Assembly: GCA_958496175.1 (NCBI GenBank)
Contig: OY292277.1
Location: forward strand, 53,269,050-53,333,049
Direction of reading: 5' to 3'
Length of the DNA: 64,000 nt
DNA from: Sisyra terminalis
Taxonomy: Eukaryota > Arthropoda > Insecta > Neuroptera > Sisyridae
Shown here: piece after piece, positions 12,801-27,800 of the stretch
Numbering within the stretch: the stretch's first letter is position 1
Layout of the letters: every line of letters starts with the position of its first letter
Program-made: the position numbers and the translations under genes
Notes under the pieces: generated by a model
What the model was told of the DNA's origin: nothing
The model's database searches: none
Seen by the model: only the letters and a program-made list of their open reading frames with translations

Positions 12801-15800
12801 ATTTAACAATTTTATAAGATTTTTTTTAAATTTTTTGTAGTTATTACACAAATTTTTGTTGTTTTAGGTGAGTGATTTTAATGCGAGTTTTTCCATATTT
12901 AATCAAAGAATTTGACTTGAAAAAGTATTTGTCTGTTAGTGTATATGTTGTAATCAGAACTAATCTTAGATTTAATGAATTTTCGTTGAAAGAAATAATT
13001 TTTTCAAACCCTAATTTCTGGACAATGAAAAACAATTTGAAATCAAGTAGCTGAGCCTTTTGTTTATTCAAACTGCAAGAAGATGGCATTGCGATCATAA
13101 TTGATTGATAAGTTGGTAATTATTGAATTTAAATTCTTTTTAAAAGAAATTATGAAATATTTTTAGTCTAAACGTTACTAATAGACCGTCTACAACGAAA
13201 ACAGCTTATATGTCTTTAAATTTTGCATCTAAAACTGTTGATTATAAAGTAAGTGAATTATAACCAAAGCATTTTTCAATGCTTAAAAAAATACGTTTTT
13301 TTTTAGATTTCCGCAGAAAAATTGAGTAAATTTCCCTTTGACTCAGATAAAAAACAATATTGATCCTTCAAAGTAGATGCCACTGTGTCCAGTATATGAA
13401 AAAATGCTCAATTTAACCTGGTAATTCCCCTGGTCTTAATCATACGATAAGCATTAGGATTTAATGATTTATTTTCTTTTTCATCTATTGTTGCGTTCGA
13501 AATTTTGAAGGATTTAAAGAGAAGAAGAAGAAGTTTATCCATTTTAAAGTAAATGCAAATTCTATTTTCCTTAATTATTAAAAAAAAAACAATTACAGGT
13601 ATAAAAATAAAACAGAGTTTAATTTAAAATTTAGTAAATTTGTAAAAGGATATTTACAATTTTCATGTTTAAGCTGATTTATATTTACATTTTAGTAAAT
13701 CTATTAAGCCTTTTACCAAGGAAAAACGATGGAAGAGATTACCAAAATTTATATAATTATACTTTAATAATCCTTTTTGGAATAAGGAGGGCTGGAATTA
13801 AAACAACCCGGAATTCTGGATTCATTGCTTCTATTGTATAAATAAAGTGCTTTTTAATTATTTTTTAGAGGAAAACTTTTATAAAAACCTTTAACATTGT
13901 AGATTATGGGAAGAAATTGGAACCAAATCGTTGTACTTAATTTCATCGAAAAAAATCGGTAAAACTTTAAGTAATTGATTCAAAGCAGCGGTTTCCTACT
14001 AAAATTAAATGAATTACGCATTGGAAAATATTATTGAATGAACTTATAAAGATTCCTTTAGAATTTCGCGTTAAAATGAAAATTTTTAATTACTTATTTA
14101 ATTTTAATCTTTCTCTACAAATTAATCAATAAACCTTTGCATTTTCTTTCGACGAATTTCTCGAGACGATTTCAAAAATAGATTGCTCCAAGAAGATTTG
14201 CCAATTACAGTCTGTCTCATTACTTTCAATTAGATAAATATTTTGATGTAATTATATTGATTTCTATCTGCCACCAATTAGAGCGCCAAAAACCATTTCA
14301 AAACCATAGAATTTTACCAAGAAAATCCCCAGTTTTCTAAGATTTTCATTTCTGGAAACAGTATTTTTGTTCGTTTAGCCCGAATTATTTAATCTAAACA
14401 AAATTGAGAAGAATTCTCAATTATAAATCTTTCATCGTTTAAATCCCACTTTCCATTTCCACGCCACCAATTCTCGCCATTAGATTAAAAAGTTTAAAAT
14501 ATTAAAATGTGAACACATCAACATTTCTCACCCAAAAAGTTTAGGTAATTAATTTCCATAACGCATGCAACATTCAAAATTAACGCACGTAAATAATTCA
14601 TATCTGATTATGTATGTAAAATATAACCGAAAATTTATGAATCACATAAAGCACATAAATTTCCCACACACCCGAAAATGTTTTCCATTATTCAGAAAAA
14701 AACATTTCCAAATTGAAATTTTTGGCAACACAGCCACACCAATTAGCGTCATGGATTTATTACTCAAAGGTGAACCACCCCCGAAAAGACAAATAAAGCT
14801 TCTATTATTTATCGATAACAAAAATAAACTTTACGCCTTATTTTTGTTTATGTTCCATACGATTTATTGACGTACAAAAGTCGAAGATTGGCGTTTATTT
14901 GAAAAGAAAATCACTATCGTGATTTGTTCCCAAATATTTATTTTGAAAATCTATTAATTAATATTTTCTACATAATTTTTGCTCCATAATTAAAATCAGA
15001 AATTCAATAGTAAATAGACTTGATTTGGATAGTTGCAATCAATCTTGTAAACTTGGCAAGTCTATACGACAGTCAACAGGTTGATAGAATCTTCTATTTA
15101 TAAGTTTCCACCCCAAATGTGTTACTAATGCAATAAATAATTACGAGCTTTGAGATTTTGTCGGAAGGAAAAACAATTTAAACTTCATACAAAACCAACA
15201 TTAAAAAGTCTTTATGAAGAATTTTAAAGAATTGATATCAACGATAATTAACGATTTTGATTTTTGACTTTCTTTAGTTCGTACAAATTCGTAATATTAA
15301 AGTTTTTGAGATCAGTTCAAAAATATGACATTTGAAGCAAGGGATAGGCATATTTTATATTCACCACGGTTGTTAGAATCTTATAGATTTATATATTTAT
15401 CTCTTTTAACTGTCGTTTTTTTCGTTTCATGAAATTTCAAGTCACAACGATACTAAAGAAGTTTTCACTTCAAAAAGTAAACTTTATAATACTTGAGGAA
15501 TAATTTCGAATAAATATTGTCTATTGGGCTTAAGCTTTCGATTTTTCCTTGCACTCTAAATCTTATACGGTAATGTTCCTATATGTACGGTATATGTTTT
15601 CGTAGATATTCCTCAATCAAGTTTTCATTGTAAAATTAGGTTAGTATTTTGGACGTCAAACTGAAACTACATAGAGGTTAAGTGAAATTAAGTTAATAAT
15701 TTTCATTTAAATGGAAAAAATTGGGAAAAGCACTATTGTACACATCAACAACTATTATGATTTGGATAAATGAAAAACGGTAATATTTGAAAGTCCAATG

Positions 15801-18800
15801 TTAATATTATACAATTTACTTACCTTAAAAATTTTTAGAAGTTTTCCTCCGTTTAACGAATTAATTTTGGTTCAAATCGATAAATAAGTGCTTGAGACGT
15901 GGAAAATTGCAAATATTTCATTCCAATTTTCGATAGAATAGTAAGGAGATAATCCCAATCCCAAGGAAATGGATTGGAGCAAATATCCTTCGAAGATGAT
16001 CACCAGGTTCCATTGCATTTTCATAAGCTAAAATAATGAGAAATTTATTAACCCACTTAATAATTGTTGTGTTTTTTAGGTAAATGGAACATTAAATGCA
16101 CAAATTTTCGAAGAAATCTGAAAATTATTTATCCAATGACCTTATTCTGGCAAAGTTATTATATGGAAACCTCATACTTCTGCTATAAATAATTATACAA
16201 ATTAACAGAAAAATATTTCAATCAAATTCCGAGAAAGCTCTTCTTCTATCTAAAGAAAATTAAATATTTTTTCCTGTACCATCTGTTGGTAATTCCTCAA
16301 AATTTATCTTCAACTTTTAACAAATCAATTTTTATCCCAGAAAACTATTACACAAATACATTAGTTTATTTAAGATATTAAACTTAACTGTTTAATCCAG
16401 TGGTTTCCAACCGATTTTTGAGGCATTTCTTAAATCCTGCTGCCCTCCTTGAGATAATTAAATTTTTTTATTCAAAACTTTACGGTTATTCACCTGAAGA
16501 GGGCTTAAAAGACCATTAATTTGGTGTTTAAACAAGCTTCCAAAGGATGTCATCCATGAAAGAGAAAAATAAAATATGATCGAAGATTTAAATAAATGAA
16601 GCTTTCAAACTTATAACAGAAATAGCAAATATTTGATTGAAACATTATTCTGAAATTAATGGAAAACAATTCACTGTTATTAACTCAATTCAAAATTACC
16701 CCATAATCTCACAATAACCTACCAAATTATCGCTATACCCCACGTTGGGAATGCGGTGGAAATGAAGAAAATGTAATTTCAAATTCATTAGGCAATCTAA
16801 AGCTTAAAATTCTTTTGACATTCTTTTTCTGAGATATTAAACGTAACTGTTTATCCAGTGGTTCCCAACCGATTTTGGGGCATTTCTTAAATCCTGCTGC
16901 CCTCCTTGAGATAATTAAATTTTTTTATTCAAAACTTTACGGTTATTCACCTGAAGAAGGCTTAAAAGGCCATTAATTTGGCCCATGAAGTAGAAAAATA
17001 AAATATAATAGAAAAGTTGAATAAAGTTTCCAAACATATATCAGTAATAGAAAATATTTGATTGAAACATTATTCTGAAATTAATGGAAAATTACTCCAT
17101 AATCTTTGGTATAATCAACCGAAGAGTGCACCTCGTGCCCATGACCCACCAAATTATCGCCATGCCCCACGTTGGGAATGAGGTGGAAATGAAGAAAATG
17201 TACTTTTAAATTCATTAGGCAACCTAAAGCTTGAAATTCTTTTGACATTTTTTTGACGATTTATTTTTTAGTTATGGTCTTTGCTATTGCCTACAAATTT
17301 CTTTAAGATCTCTTTAAAGGCAATCAACCGTTTTTTTTTGAGGATCCGTTATGGATCAGCCATAAACCGTCTAATATATGGTCCAACGAAAATACTGTCC
17401 TTCATCTTTACTTCCGAAAGGCCTGGAAACTTTGGTATTAAGTATTTGAAGCAATTCTCATCTCTTGGAAGTGACTTAGAAGATTGCTTCATCAATTCCA
17501 GCCTTATGGAAAGCAGTGGTAGAAAAACTTTATGAGGGGGCACCAAAGTTTCATGTACAAAATGTCCATTTTTTTGGATTGCCTAAAAAAATGTCTAAGA
17601 TCTCTTTAAAAATTTCTGAAAGTTTGAGCCTTTAATATTAATTTTAAGTCCTTGACCAAGACGTGTAAAGATTTCCCGTTGAAAATACACGGAAACTCTG
17701 ATTTTTTATTTTTAAATTTCTATATCTCAGCAGTATTTCAAGGGATCGCTTTTACCGAAGATGGTTTTTTCTCAGAATTAAACGCTCTACGAAAGTGTCC
17801 ATTGCGACAAAGTCGTATCTCACACTGGTGAGGTAGTACGGGCCACTGAACCTGATTTTTCCATAAAATTCAAGGCTTAATATCTCGTTTAATATTGATC
17901 TTCGCGATTTGGTCTACAAGAACTTTTTTGTAGGAAATCAAATTCTCTACAAGTTTTTCATTTATAATTTTTTCGTACCTCTTGTTATTTACGAGATAAA
18001 TGCAAAAAAAACGCGAATTTTATGGAAAAATCAGGTTCAGTGGCCCGTAATACCTCACCGGTGTAAGTTACGACTTTGTCGCAATGGGCACTTTTGTAGA
18101 GCGTTTAATTCTGAGAAAAAACCATCTTTGGTAAAAGCGATCCCTTGAAATACCGCTGAGATATAGAAATTTAAAAATAAAAAATCAGAGTTTCCGTGTA
18201 TTTTCAATGGGAAATCTTTGCACGTCGTGGTCGAGGACTTAAAATTAATATTAAGGGCTCAAACTTTCAGGGATTTTTTTTTTCGTATTTCCAACAAAAT
18301 TTCACGAAGGGACCAAAAAAAGTCAAAAAAAAAATCACCTTAATATATATATATATATATACCTTCCTTCAACTTTGCTTCCGAAAGGCCTGGAAACTTT
18401 GATATTAAGTATTTAAAACAATTTTTATCTCTTGGAAGTTATTTTACAAATTGCTTCATCAATTCCAGGTTTATGTGAACTAATGGTAGAAGAACTTAAT
18501 GAGGAGTCACCAAAGTTTTATGCAGGACGTACTTCGCCAACTTTAAGTTCCCTCGGAAGCCACACTATACTATACTACAGCTATACTATCCCATAAATAC
18601 AAAAAGCAAAGGAATTTGGTTGTTTAATTGGCAAAAAATCAATTCTAAATTCTTGTAGGTTTCCCCCAAGGTTTATAAAATACACAGGTCAACACAGGTG
18701 GCCTCATGTGCTACGTGACGTATCGAGAAGAAATTCGTATATATCTTCAGACTGATTCAAATTTCAAAATTCTTCGCATGACGTCATTTTTTTTCTAATG

Positions 18801-21800
18801 GGGTAACCTGTGTAATTTATATGCTTTGGGTTTCCCCGAGGTGTATGGAATGACCGACAAGAATGGAAACATTGAAACCGCCATTGTGAAGCAGAACTGC
18901 TTTAAGGGTTCTTTTTGAAGATTCTATGAAAATATTCCGCTATGCTGGATCGTACGAGATCTTAAAATATGAGTTAATACGTAATATGACATTTTTTACG
19001 ATGCTCTGGAATTTTCCAAGCATTTTTCGTAATTTTTGAGCTACTTAATACATAAATGTCCATTTTTTTGGATATCGATCCCTCCTCGTTATCCGATAGT
19101 AACGATAGTTATCTTTTGAGGACTACCTCAAGTAATAAACTAAATATCTGTACAAATATTTTTTTGGTGGGACACCAATTTACCGAAAAACCCTGAGTTA
19201 GATTTTTGTGAATTTTTTTGACTTTTGTCCTATTATTGAATTGCTCATTTCTGATGTAATTATACTTTCTCTACATTTAGTACTTGTATTATTTATGGAT
19301 TCAAGTTTTACAATTTAATCAAAGCTTTTTATTTTGTAGAACGAAATGTCGTGTTTTGCAAACATTCAATGCAATTTCTACGATTTCAATTTACAGTCGG
19401 ATAAATGGAAAATCTCTGGAATTCAATTTACAATATGAAATACTATGATTACCATTGTCTTTATCTCTGCTATTTTAATAGGATCTTCAAAAATAGATTT
19501 CGTTTGTGTGGCAAACAATTACTCATATATTGTAAATATGTTTATCGATCGATTAAGTAAACTAATCTTTCATGTTTCTAAATTTCAAATCGATTACACT
19601 TTTATGAGTCAATTAAAAAGCGATGATGATTGAAATATTCTGTGATTTAAATTTCTTGCACTTGTCGGGTAATTTTCCGTTGAAAAGAGTGCAAATAAAA
19701 ATGGGGAAAAAACGACAGTTCACATATAAAACGATTCAGTCTAATTATAGGTATATGAATTCGTACCTCGCCGCCAAAATAGCTTAGTTATTCAAATGTA
19801 TCCGTGACTTTCTTTTCTAAAACTTGAATTATAATTTAGTTCGTCGGTTAGTTAGTGAGTGCGTGTTTCGATAGCGAGCACAGGGGCAGTTTAACGTTGA
19901 CCGATAACTAATAACCGTAACAATCAATTTTTTCCCCGAGGAAAATTCGCATAAAAAATTCACTAAAATTGGCAAATTTAAAGTGGAAATTGAAGCGAAT
20001 AACATTTGATGTGGTGTTAAATTTTTATTGTTGAATCAGAAAAAAATGTGCTTAACAGTGTAATAATCGAACAGAAAGCTTAAAATCTCCGTTATTGATT
20101 TTCCACTTGACGAAAAGAACGTTTCAACCTTCACTGATATAAATTTTTGATTACCCAATGAAAATATTGAAATATTATGCTTAAAATTATATCAAAATCG
20201 TCACTCATCCACCCAAATAGTTGATGCCAACGCGCCGAAATTTGAAACCGAATTCCATTGAAACGAAGAAAATACAATCGAGAAACAATGAATTTGATGT
20301 TCAGAAAAAACTTTCAAGAAACCAAGTCGTCCAGCATTGGAAAAGGGGGTCGCAAGGGGGGCGGCAACAGGAACGCGAAGCGTTCCAGGGACCAGGGTGG
20401 CTACCAGAGCATGGACGAGTGCCATTTCAGGACTCATATCTTTTTTGCCCCGTCCCGTTCCAGCTATGGATTCAACCAACACGAATATGAAGGTTTCACT
20501 CAATTTTTTTCTCTCGTTTTTCATTTCAATTATATTTTCATTTTCCCGTCTTGGCATTATTGTTTTGCACAAAAATATATTTTTATGGTACCATTGTGCT
20601 TGTGACCTAATTTTGCATTGTGTGTTGAAATTTGTCTGGCGAAAATCATTATCGCCGTGGTTCCATCGTAATTTATTGGAAATCAATGTAAAATTTGCCA
20701 TTTTCATTTCATTTTCTTTTAGGAAATTTTAAATAAAGACGTTTTCCGTGAGAAAAAAGAGAAGAGGTTTCGAAAATGTCCCATATTTGTACATAGAGAA
20801 ATTTGTGAAAATTTGAAAAAAAACTCAAGAATTAACTTGGAGTTTTCAAACCGTTAATGGAAAAGCTTCTTCAAGAACTTTGGATGTCAGTGAAAGGTTT
20901 TTAAAATTGGTTAAAGGATTCTTCGAATTGAAGAAAAAGTTTTTATTCAATTTCCACTTTTTCAGAGTCCAAATATAAACTTAAACACTAATGGTTGGTA
21001 TGAAATTTTCGAGGAAAAACAGCTTTTATAAACTTAAAATTTGATCGAAAATAAAAACCATTTGAGCTTTTAACAATTCGCGCAACTATCAATGACTATG
21101 ATAAAAAAAATAATGGTTGGTTTTTGATTATTCAAATATTTTCACAACTTTAATAAATTAATTTGCTTCAAAGTTTGTACTGTTATGGAATCTCCACAGT
21201 AATACCCTGGGGGGCACTCGCCCCCCCTTAAATCCACCCTTGGATTACTTGGTTGTACAAAATAATATTTACTTTATGATTATTTATTAAGACTAAATAT
21301 TAAATGTAATCCCATAACGTTATAGTAGGAAGTTTTTAAAAGATGTTTTCAATCCACTACCGCAGCCTCTTCCGGTAGCAGTGGCGTAGCTACCTAGGGG
21401 CTAGGCGGGGCAGAGTCCCGCGGCCCTTAAGCTCAGGAGGCCCTCGAATTCTTACCAAAAATTTCGATAAAACTAGGAAAAAATTGTAAATATAATAGTT
21501 ATTTAGTCAGGTGGTAGGCCTGACCTTTATAAAATAAACCCTTGAATCTTCTCCTATCTCGTTTTATTAGCCAAATCTACACCAAGTATTAATTGTAATT
21601 TATGTTGTTACTCGAAATAAGATTTTTTCGCTGACTTTGCACAGTTATACTGTGTATACAATATATAGAATATATTGCGGTCCAATGTATGAAGTATAAT
21701 TTAATATAATAACAAATAAAAATCATACCATAAACACAAATTTGAACAGAAGTTCCAACAAAAATATTTGTGACGTATTGCCCAGATACGTATTTCGATT

Positions 21801-24800
21801 ACCTAGCAATCACCATAATAATAAACCGGAAAATTTAAGCTTTTTCATCCTTTATATTATTCTGGCAAAAATAATATGCGAAAAAGTTATGTTATTTGTT
21901 GGCGTTCTATAGAAAATTAAATTTTCCTCGTGAATGACTTGGAAAATTTCAAAGGATTAATTGATGAAAATGCTCCAATTTTCCTTTTTTTTTTTTTACA
22001 ATTTGAGAGTATTTAAGCTAGGCCTGGTCGAAATTTGGACCGGGACTTGTTAAATTTGAAGCTATCTATGTATAAGTAATGCCATTGCCTTACTATTGGA
22101 CATTTATTTTAAGCCTCGGTGGATATAAAAATTTTTAAATCAAACCCTCCATATAATTATGTTTAACATCCCTAGTTTAAGTCAATGGAAACATAAAAAA
22201 TAGACTAAGGAAGATTTCTTGGCAATCGAAATACGTATCTGGGCAATACGTCACGAATATTTTTGTTTGAACTTCTATTCAAATTTATGTTTATGGTATG
22301 ATTTTTTTATATTATTATATCAGATTATACTACATATGGACCGCAAAATATCATATATATTGTATACACAGTATGTGGTTACTGTTTAATATTTTATTAC
22401 CTGCCCTGCAGTGCACAAAAAAGAGCTTAAGTAGCTTAGCATTTTTAAAGTATTTGTATATTTCATTTTTTTTATTTGGATAAAACCTAATCAGTTTACA
22501 TAGCAGTGGGGCCCCATTTTTTAATTTGTCCCAGGGCCTTTGGTTACCTAGCTACGCCACTGTCCGGCAAGGTTTATAAAATACACAGGTGGCCTCATGC
22601 GCTACGTGACGTATCCAGAAGAAATTCGTACATATCTTCAGACTGATCCAAATTCCAAAATTCTTCGTATGACGTCATTTTTTTTTTCTAATGGGACAAC
22701 CTGTGTAATTTATGAACCTTGACTGTCCGGTAGTGCTTGAATTGGCACATCAATGGTATAAGTGGTTTGTGATAGCTAAATTTAATTTAGTCTGATTATT
22801 TTTTTCTTCATAGATTTTTAGAATAATTATGATATAATTGAAATAGACAAAGATTGGTTCGATCGATTTATTGTCATTGAAGAAATGCCAATTTCAAATG
22901 ATAAACAAAAACCGTGCGCAACCATTTGGGTCGGTAAAGTAGTTCATCTTCCATTGGGAATCAGGAACTCAATCCAAGTTTGGAAAGGGTCACAGAGATG
23001 GCACTTTAGTAACACCTTTAGTTATGGATGAATTGGGGAAGATTTAAAACATTTAAAAGCAAAAAAGGTGCCAATTTTCTGATAGAAAGATTAAATAAAT
23101 AATGGATAATCAGTTGATGGGTTATGTTTGATTTAATCTTTAACCCTTAAAACTCCGTTGGCGCCGCTACGGCGCCATAGAAAATATTTAAACAACTCCG
23201 ATGTCGCCGATTAACTCCGATTAACAAATTTATATGACAATAAATAAATAATTCTCAAAAACTTAATTAAAACTTATGATTCATTAATTCACTTTTTTTA
23301 AAAATATACTAATTTTTTCTAATATTTTTGCATTTTAATGCTTGGATTTGCTAAAATTTCATATGAAAAATGCTCTGGAGTGGTAAGGGTTAAAATGCTG
23401 GCTTTTATCAATTTGCCAGGACTACCCGAAGGCAATACCTTGTACAGTTTTATTTTCTGATTTAATTCGTGAATAAGTCGAAGAAAATATCTTCCTCCAG
23501 GATTGGCCATACTCCATAAGATTCTTCAAAATGAGGTAGCCCCATTTTTGCTTCAATAAATTCAGGATCCTTTTTTCTTGGAGCTTTCTAATTTGTCGTC
23601 TACAAGTATGAATCTAATAATTTTCCTCTAATAATATGAAGAAATTGAAGTATCATTTTCCTCCACTACTATCTATACTTGTTTTACTGATAAATTTCCA
23701 AATTTAAACAAGTTCTGAATAGTTTTTCCAATGATATTTATGTCATTAAGAAAATATTTTTTTCGCTTTATAAATTATTGGAAAGATATTTATTGCTTAG
23801 TTTATAAACAAAGGAAAAAGCGTGTAATTTACCAAATAGTTTTCCCAAAATGTTGAAAACATTTAAAAAAAAAACACATCTTTTTATTAATGTCATCTAT
23901 TTTTATCTGGTCAACCGGCTAAAAATATCCCACATGGGACGTACAAAAGAATGCAACTGCGTATTCAATTCGATAGTCAAATAAGATTGTTGTTTTTTTT
24001 TTTTGCAGAGCCACGATGTGGTCCCGTACTGACATCGTTGACCCTAAATCCGGGAACCACAAGCACAACCGAACAGGAACCACCGCAACCGTTGGTCGTG
24101 CGGGGCGAATCGCTGCCGTGGCCGATGAGCGAACCCACCACCAAAACCTCCAACGTCGACTTTCCGACACCGACTTCCAGTCGACAAGTGAGCTTTAGCT
24201 CCAGCCGCCCGGATTCGGCCATGAAACAGAGCCGAAGTGAACCCATTTCCTTGTCGACATTGGATCGAGACTGCTTCATCATTCCTGTTCAACGCTTGAA
24301 TCGATTTCTCCCAGCCGGACTCCCGGTTCCAGTACGTATTTCCGTATCTCTACAATTTACCCACTTTCCCCGAAATATAAATTATATTCAACGCGTTTTT
24401 AATTGTCTTCATTTTCCGCTAATGACATTTCCACATTTACCATCTATTTATGAACTTAAATGTGTTCTCCTCTATATACATTATCTTGGCAATACTCCAA
24501 CTATGATATACACTAGACTGATTCAAAAAAAATTATGATTTTTTTTTTCTTAATTATATCGAAAATATTGTTGGTAATGACAAAAAAAAACCTGTGAAAG
24601 TTTAAGCTCTTAATATTAATCGAAATTATTCGATTTTCCATTTAAATAACATGGGAACAATATTCTCTTGCACTTTGAAATTTTATAGCTCACGTTGGTG
24701 ACAATATTTCGGAATGACCAAGGTATATTCTTGTAGAAAATTGAACGATCTACAAAAAAGGTCTCGTACAAGCTTTTGATATATTTATTCCTTCAAAAGT

Positions 24801-27800
24801 TATTCAAGGTCAAAGTTGAACTAAAGAGAAATTTTAATATTTTTTTCAACTTTTTGACGCAACCATCAATTTTATGAAAAAATTTTATAGGGCATTTTTT
24901 GTAGAGCACTTTTTTTCTATAACTTATCTCTATAAAGGTTTTTGATAATTTTTACAGGTCCTTGTTATTTTATTAAAATAACAAAACCCATTTTTATATT
25001 AAAAATATAATAATTTAGGGAATTTTCTACTCCAACTATGATATACACTAGACTCATTAAAAAAAAATGTTGAATTTTTTTTCTTCATTATATCCAAAAT
25101 ATTATTGGGAATGACAAAAAAAATCCTGTGAAAGTTTAAGTTCTTAATATTAATATTAAGAGGTGCCTCATCGCAAATTTCGATTTTCCCTTGAAATAAC
25201 ATTGGAACAATATTCTCTTGCACTTTGGAATTTTATAGCTCACGTTGGTAACAATATTTCGGAATGTTCAAGGTATATTCTTGTAGAAAATTGAACGATC
25301 TACAAAAAAGGTTTCGTACAAGTTTTTGATATATTTATTCCTTCAAAAGTTATTTGAAGTCAAAGTTGAACTAAAGAGAAATTTTAATATTTTTTCAATT
25401 TTTTGACGCAACCATCAATTTTATAAGAAAATTTTATAGAACATTTTTTGTAGAACACTTTTTTTCCCATCACTTATCTCTGTAAAAGTTTTTGATACTT
25501 TTCACAGGTTCTAAGTAATGAAAAAAAATATGTCACAAGTATAAATAATTCAGGGATTTTTCAGTTTAATGCAAACAACCTAGAACCTGGGTCCCCAGGT
25601 ACATCAAGGAACTTAAGTTTTCGTTCTAATAAAATTTTAGATGTAAACATAATTTTAAATATTTTACTTTTTCAAAAAACTCCTGTAGATGAGTTCCACG
25701 TCCATCTCCAGGTCTGTCGAATTAAGTAATGAAGCTAATTTTTTCAATAAGTAACCCCAAAAATTAATTTTACAAAAAAAAACCCTGGAGATGGTGTCCA
25801 TTCGACCATTTCAACCTCCAGGTATATTGAAAAACCTTATGGCCAATTGGTATATTGGTAAAAAGGGTCCTCAAAAACCTCACCTTAAACGATTTGATTT
25901 CATTTCTAATAAAACTCCAGGGGATAAAATTCATGGGTCCCCAGATACATCAAGGAATGAATGCAAGAATTCCATGCACTTAAAAAATGAATTTTTGGGC
26001 TGAAAATTTGTACGAAATGAATGCATTTGATAGCAAATTACATCCGAAGATTAATAGAATTCTTTTCAATAGTTTAGAGAGCTTTTTAGAAAAGCTCAAT
26101 ATCCATTAGTCTGTCATTACCATGGAGAACATGCAGCTTTAAATTAGTGCATACATGCGACAATTGGTTCAATATATTTTGCATGGGAAATTTACATATT
26201 CAATGTCTTTTCATTGGAAAATTGTTTCTTTGAAATGGAAATTTTACTAATGAAAGCATTAATTATGCATAGCAAATATTGAAACTTTTTTCTTTTGTAA
26301 TGTAAATGAAGAGGTAACAATCATTTACCAAATTGATTTTCCCAGCATTGAGCTTTGCTATTCATTGAAGAAAAAAGCTTTCAAACTTATGCAATTTTCG
26401 TGTAGTAAATATTGATATTCTAAAAGTCAACCAAGTGGAAAATAATTTCCACACTTGAATTTTTAGGAAACTTTAAAGGTGCATTTAATATTTATATGTC
26501 AGCAATTTATTAGGATGAAAAGTCATTTGGTAGATGGGAGTTTCGCGTGCATTTTTTCGTGAGCAAAGTTATGATTGCACATTTTGTGCATTCGAATGGA
26601 TGCACGTGAGACAATGGCATTGAATTTTTTTGTATTTCGCGACATGGCCAATTTTTATGCCAGAAAATTCGAAGGTATTTCCTCTGTGAAGGATGACCTG
26701 CGAATATTTGATCGAATACTTATCGAATAAAAATATTTAAACAACCATGTGCCATTTATTGCATTTCCTTGACTTAAATCAATAAGAAAATTAATGGGGG
26801 AACTGGTGATTTAATATGTTTCTTAAGTTAACTTAAGTAAAGTGAATTTAAAAGTTTTTTTTATATAAATTTGAGGAAAAACATCCAAATCATCTTAAAC
26901 TACAAAAAACGCCATCTATCAAAAACTATTGGAACTATAAAAGCTTTAGAATCAAGTCGATGGTTTTGTTTGAACAACGAAATATTTTATAAAGTAAATT
27001 CATCCAACACGAAAGTTGTTAAATAAAACAGAAGAAACAGCTTTGTTTCAAACTCTAAGGTAACATTGGAAAGCTCAGGAAATTTAACAAGAAAACAAAA
27101 AAGCTTAAAAATTGTACGGGGAATTTTCTCAAGTCAAAAGCTTGAAGTTTATAAAATTGATGAGATTGCAGGGAGAACTTTCTGCTGTGGGTAATTCTTA
27201 AGATAAACCAACAAAGAAATTTCATCAGATGAGCTTTCATGCTAAAGCTGGCGGTTTTTCGTTGTTTTATACCTTTTTTAAATAAGAAGACAATTCAGGT
27301 TAAAATCAGTTTTTTTTTTATTTAATATTTTTACTATTCAATTGATTTTTGTGAATCAAGAAGCCTGATGAAGTTATAATACGTAACGAAACGTAGCTAA
27401 TTGAATAGTAAAAATATTAAATAAATAAAAAAACGATCTTAAATAACCTGAATTGTCTTCTTATTTAAAAAAATAAAAGCTGAGATCTGAATTTTATCAT
27501 CTGTTGTTTTATATCTTTTTTAATTTTTCCACTATTAATGGAAAAAAAATTCGCTAACTTCCACCAATTTCATAATGTTTATTACTATTAAAGAAGAAAT
27601 AAGTGTGTATACATTATATAGAATATATTGCGGTCCAATTTATGTAGTACAATATAATAAAATAGACATAAATTTGAACAGAAGTTCAAACAAAAATATT
27701 CGTGACGTATTGTCCAGATACCTATTTCGATTGCCAAGCAATCTTCCTCAGTGGTCATCAAGTAGTTTTGATCACTCTGCAACTGCTTTGTGATAATTCA

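Noticed and set aside
20224..20490. Alternative 89-codon frame over the candidate second first exon
   Set aside because: It stops at 20490, before any donor that would keep phase with 24009; the frame starting at 20288 fits.
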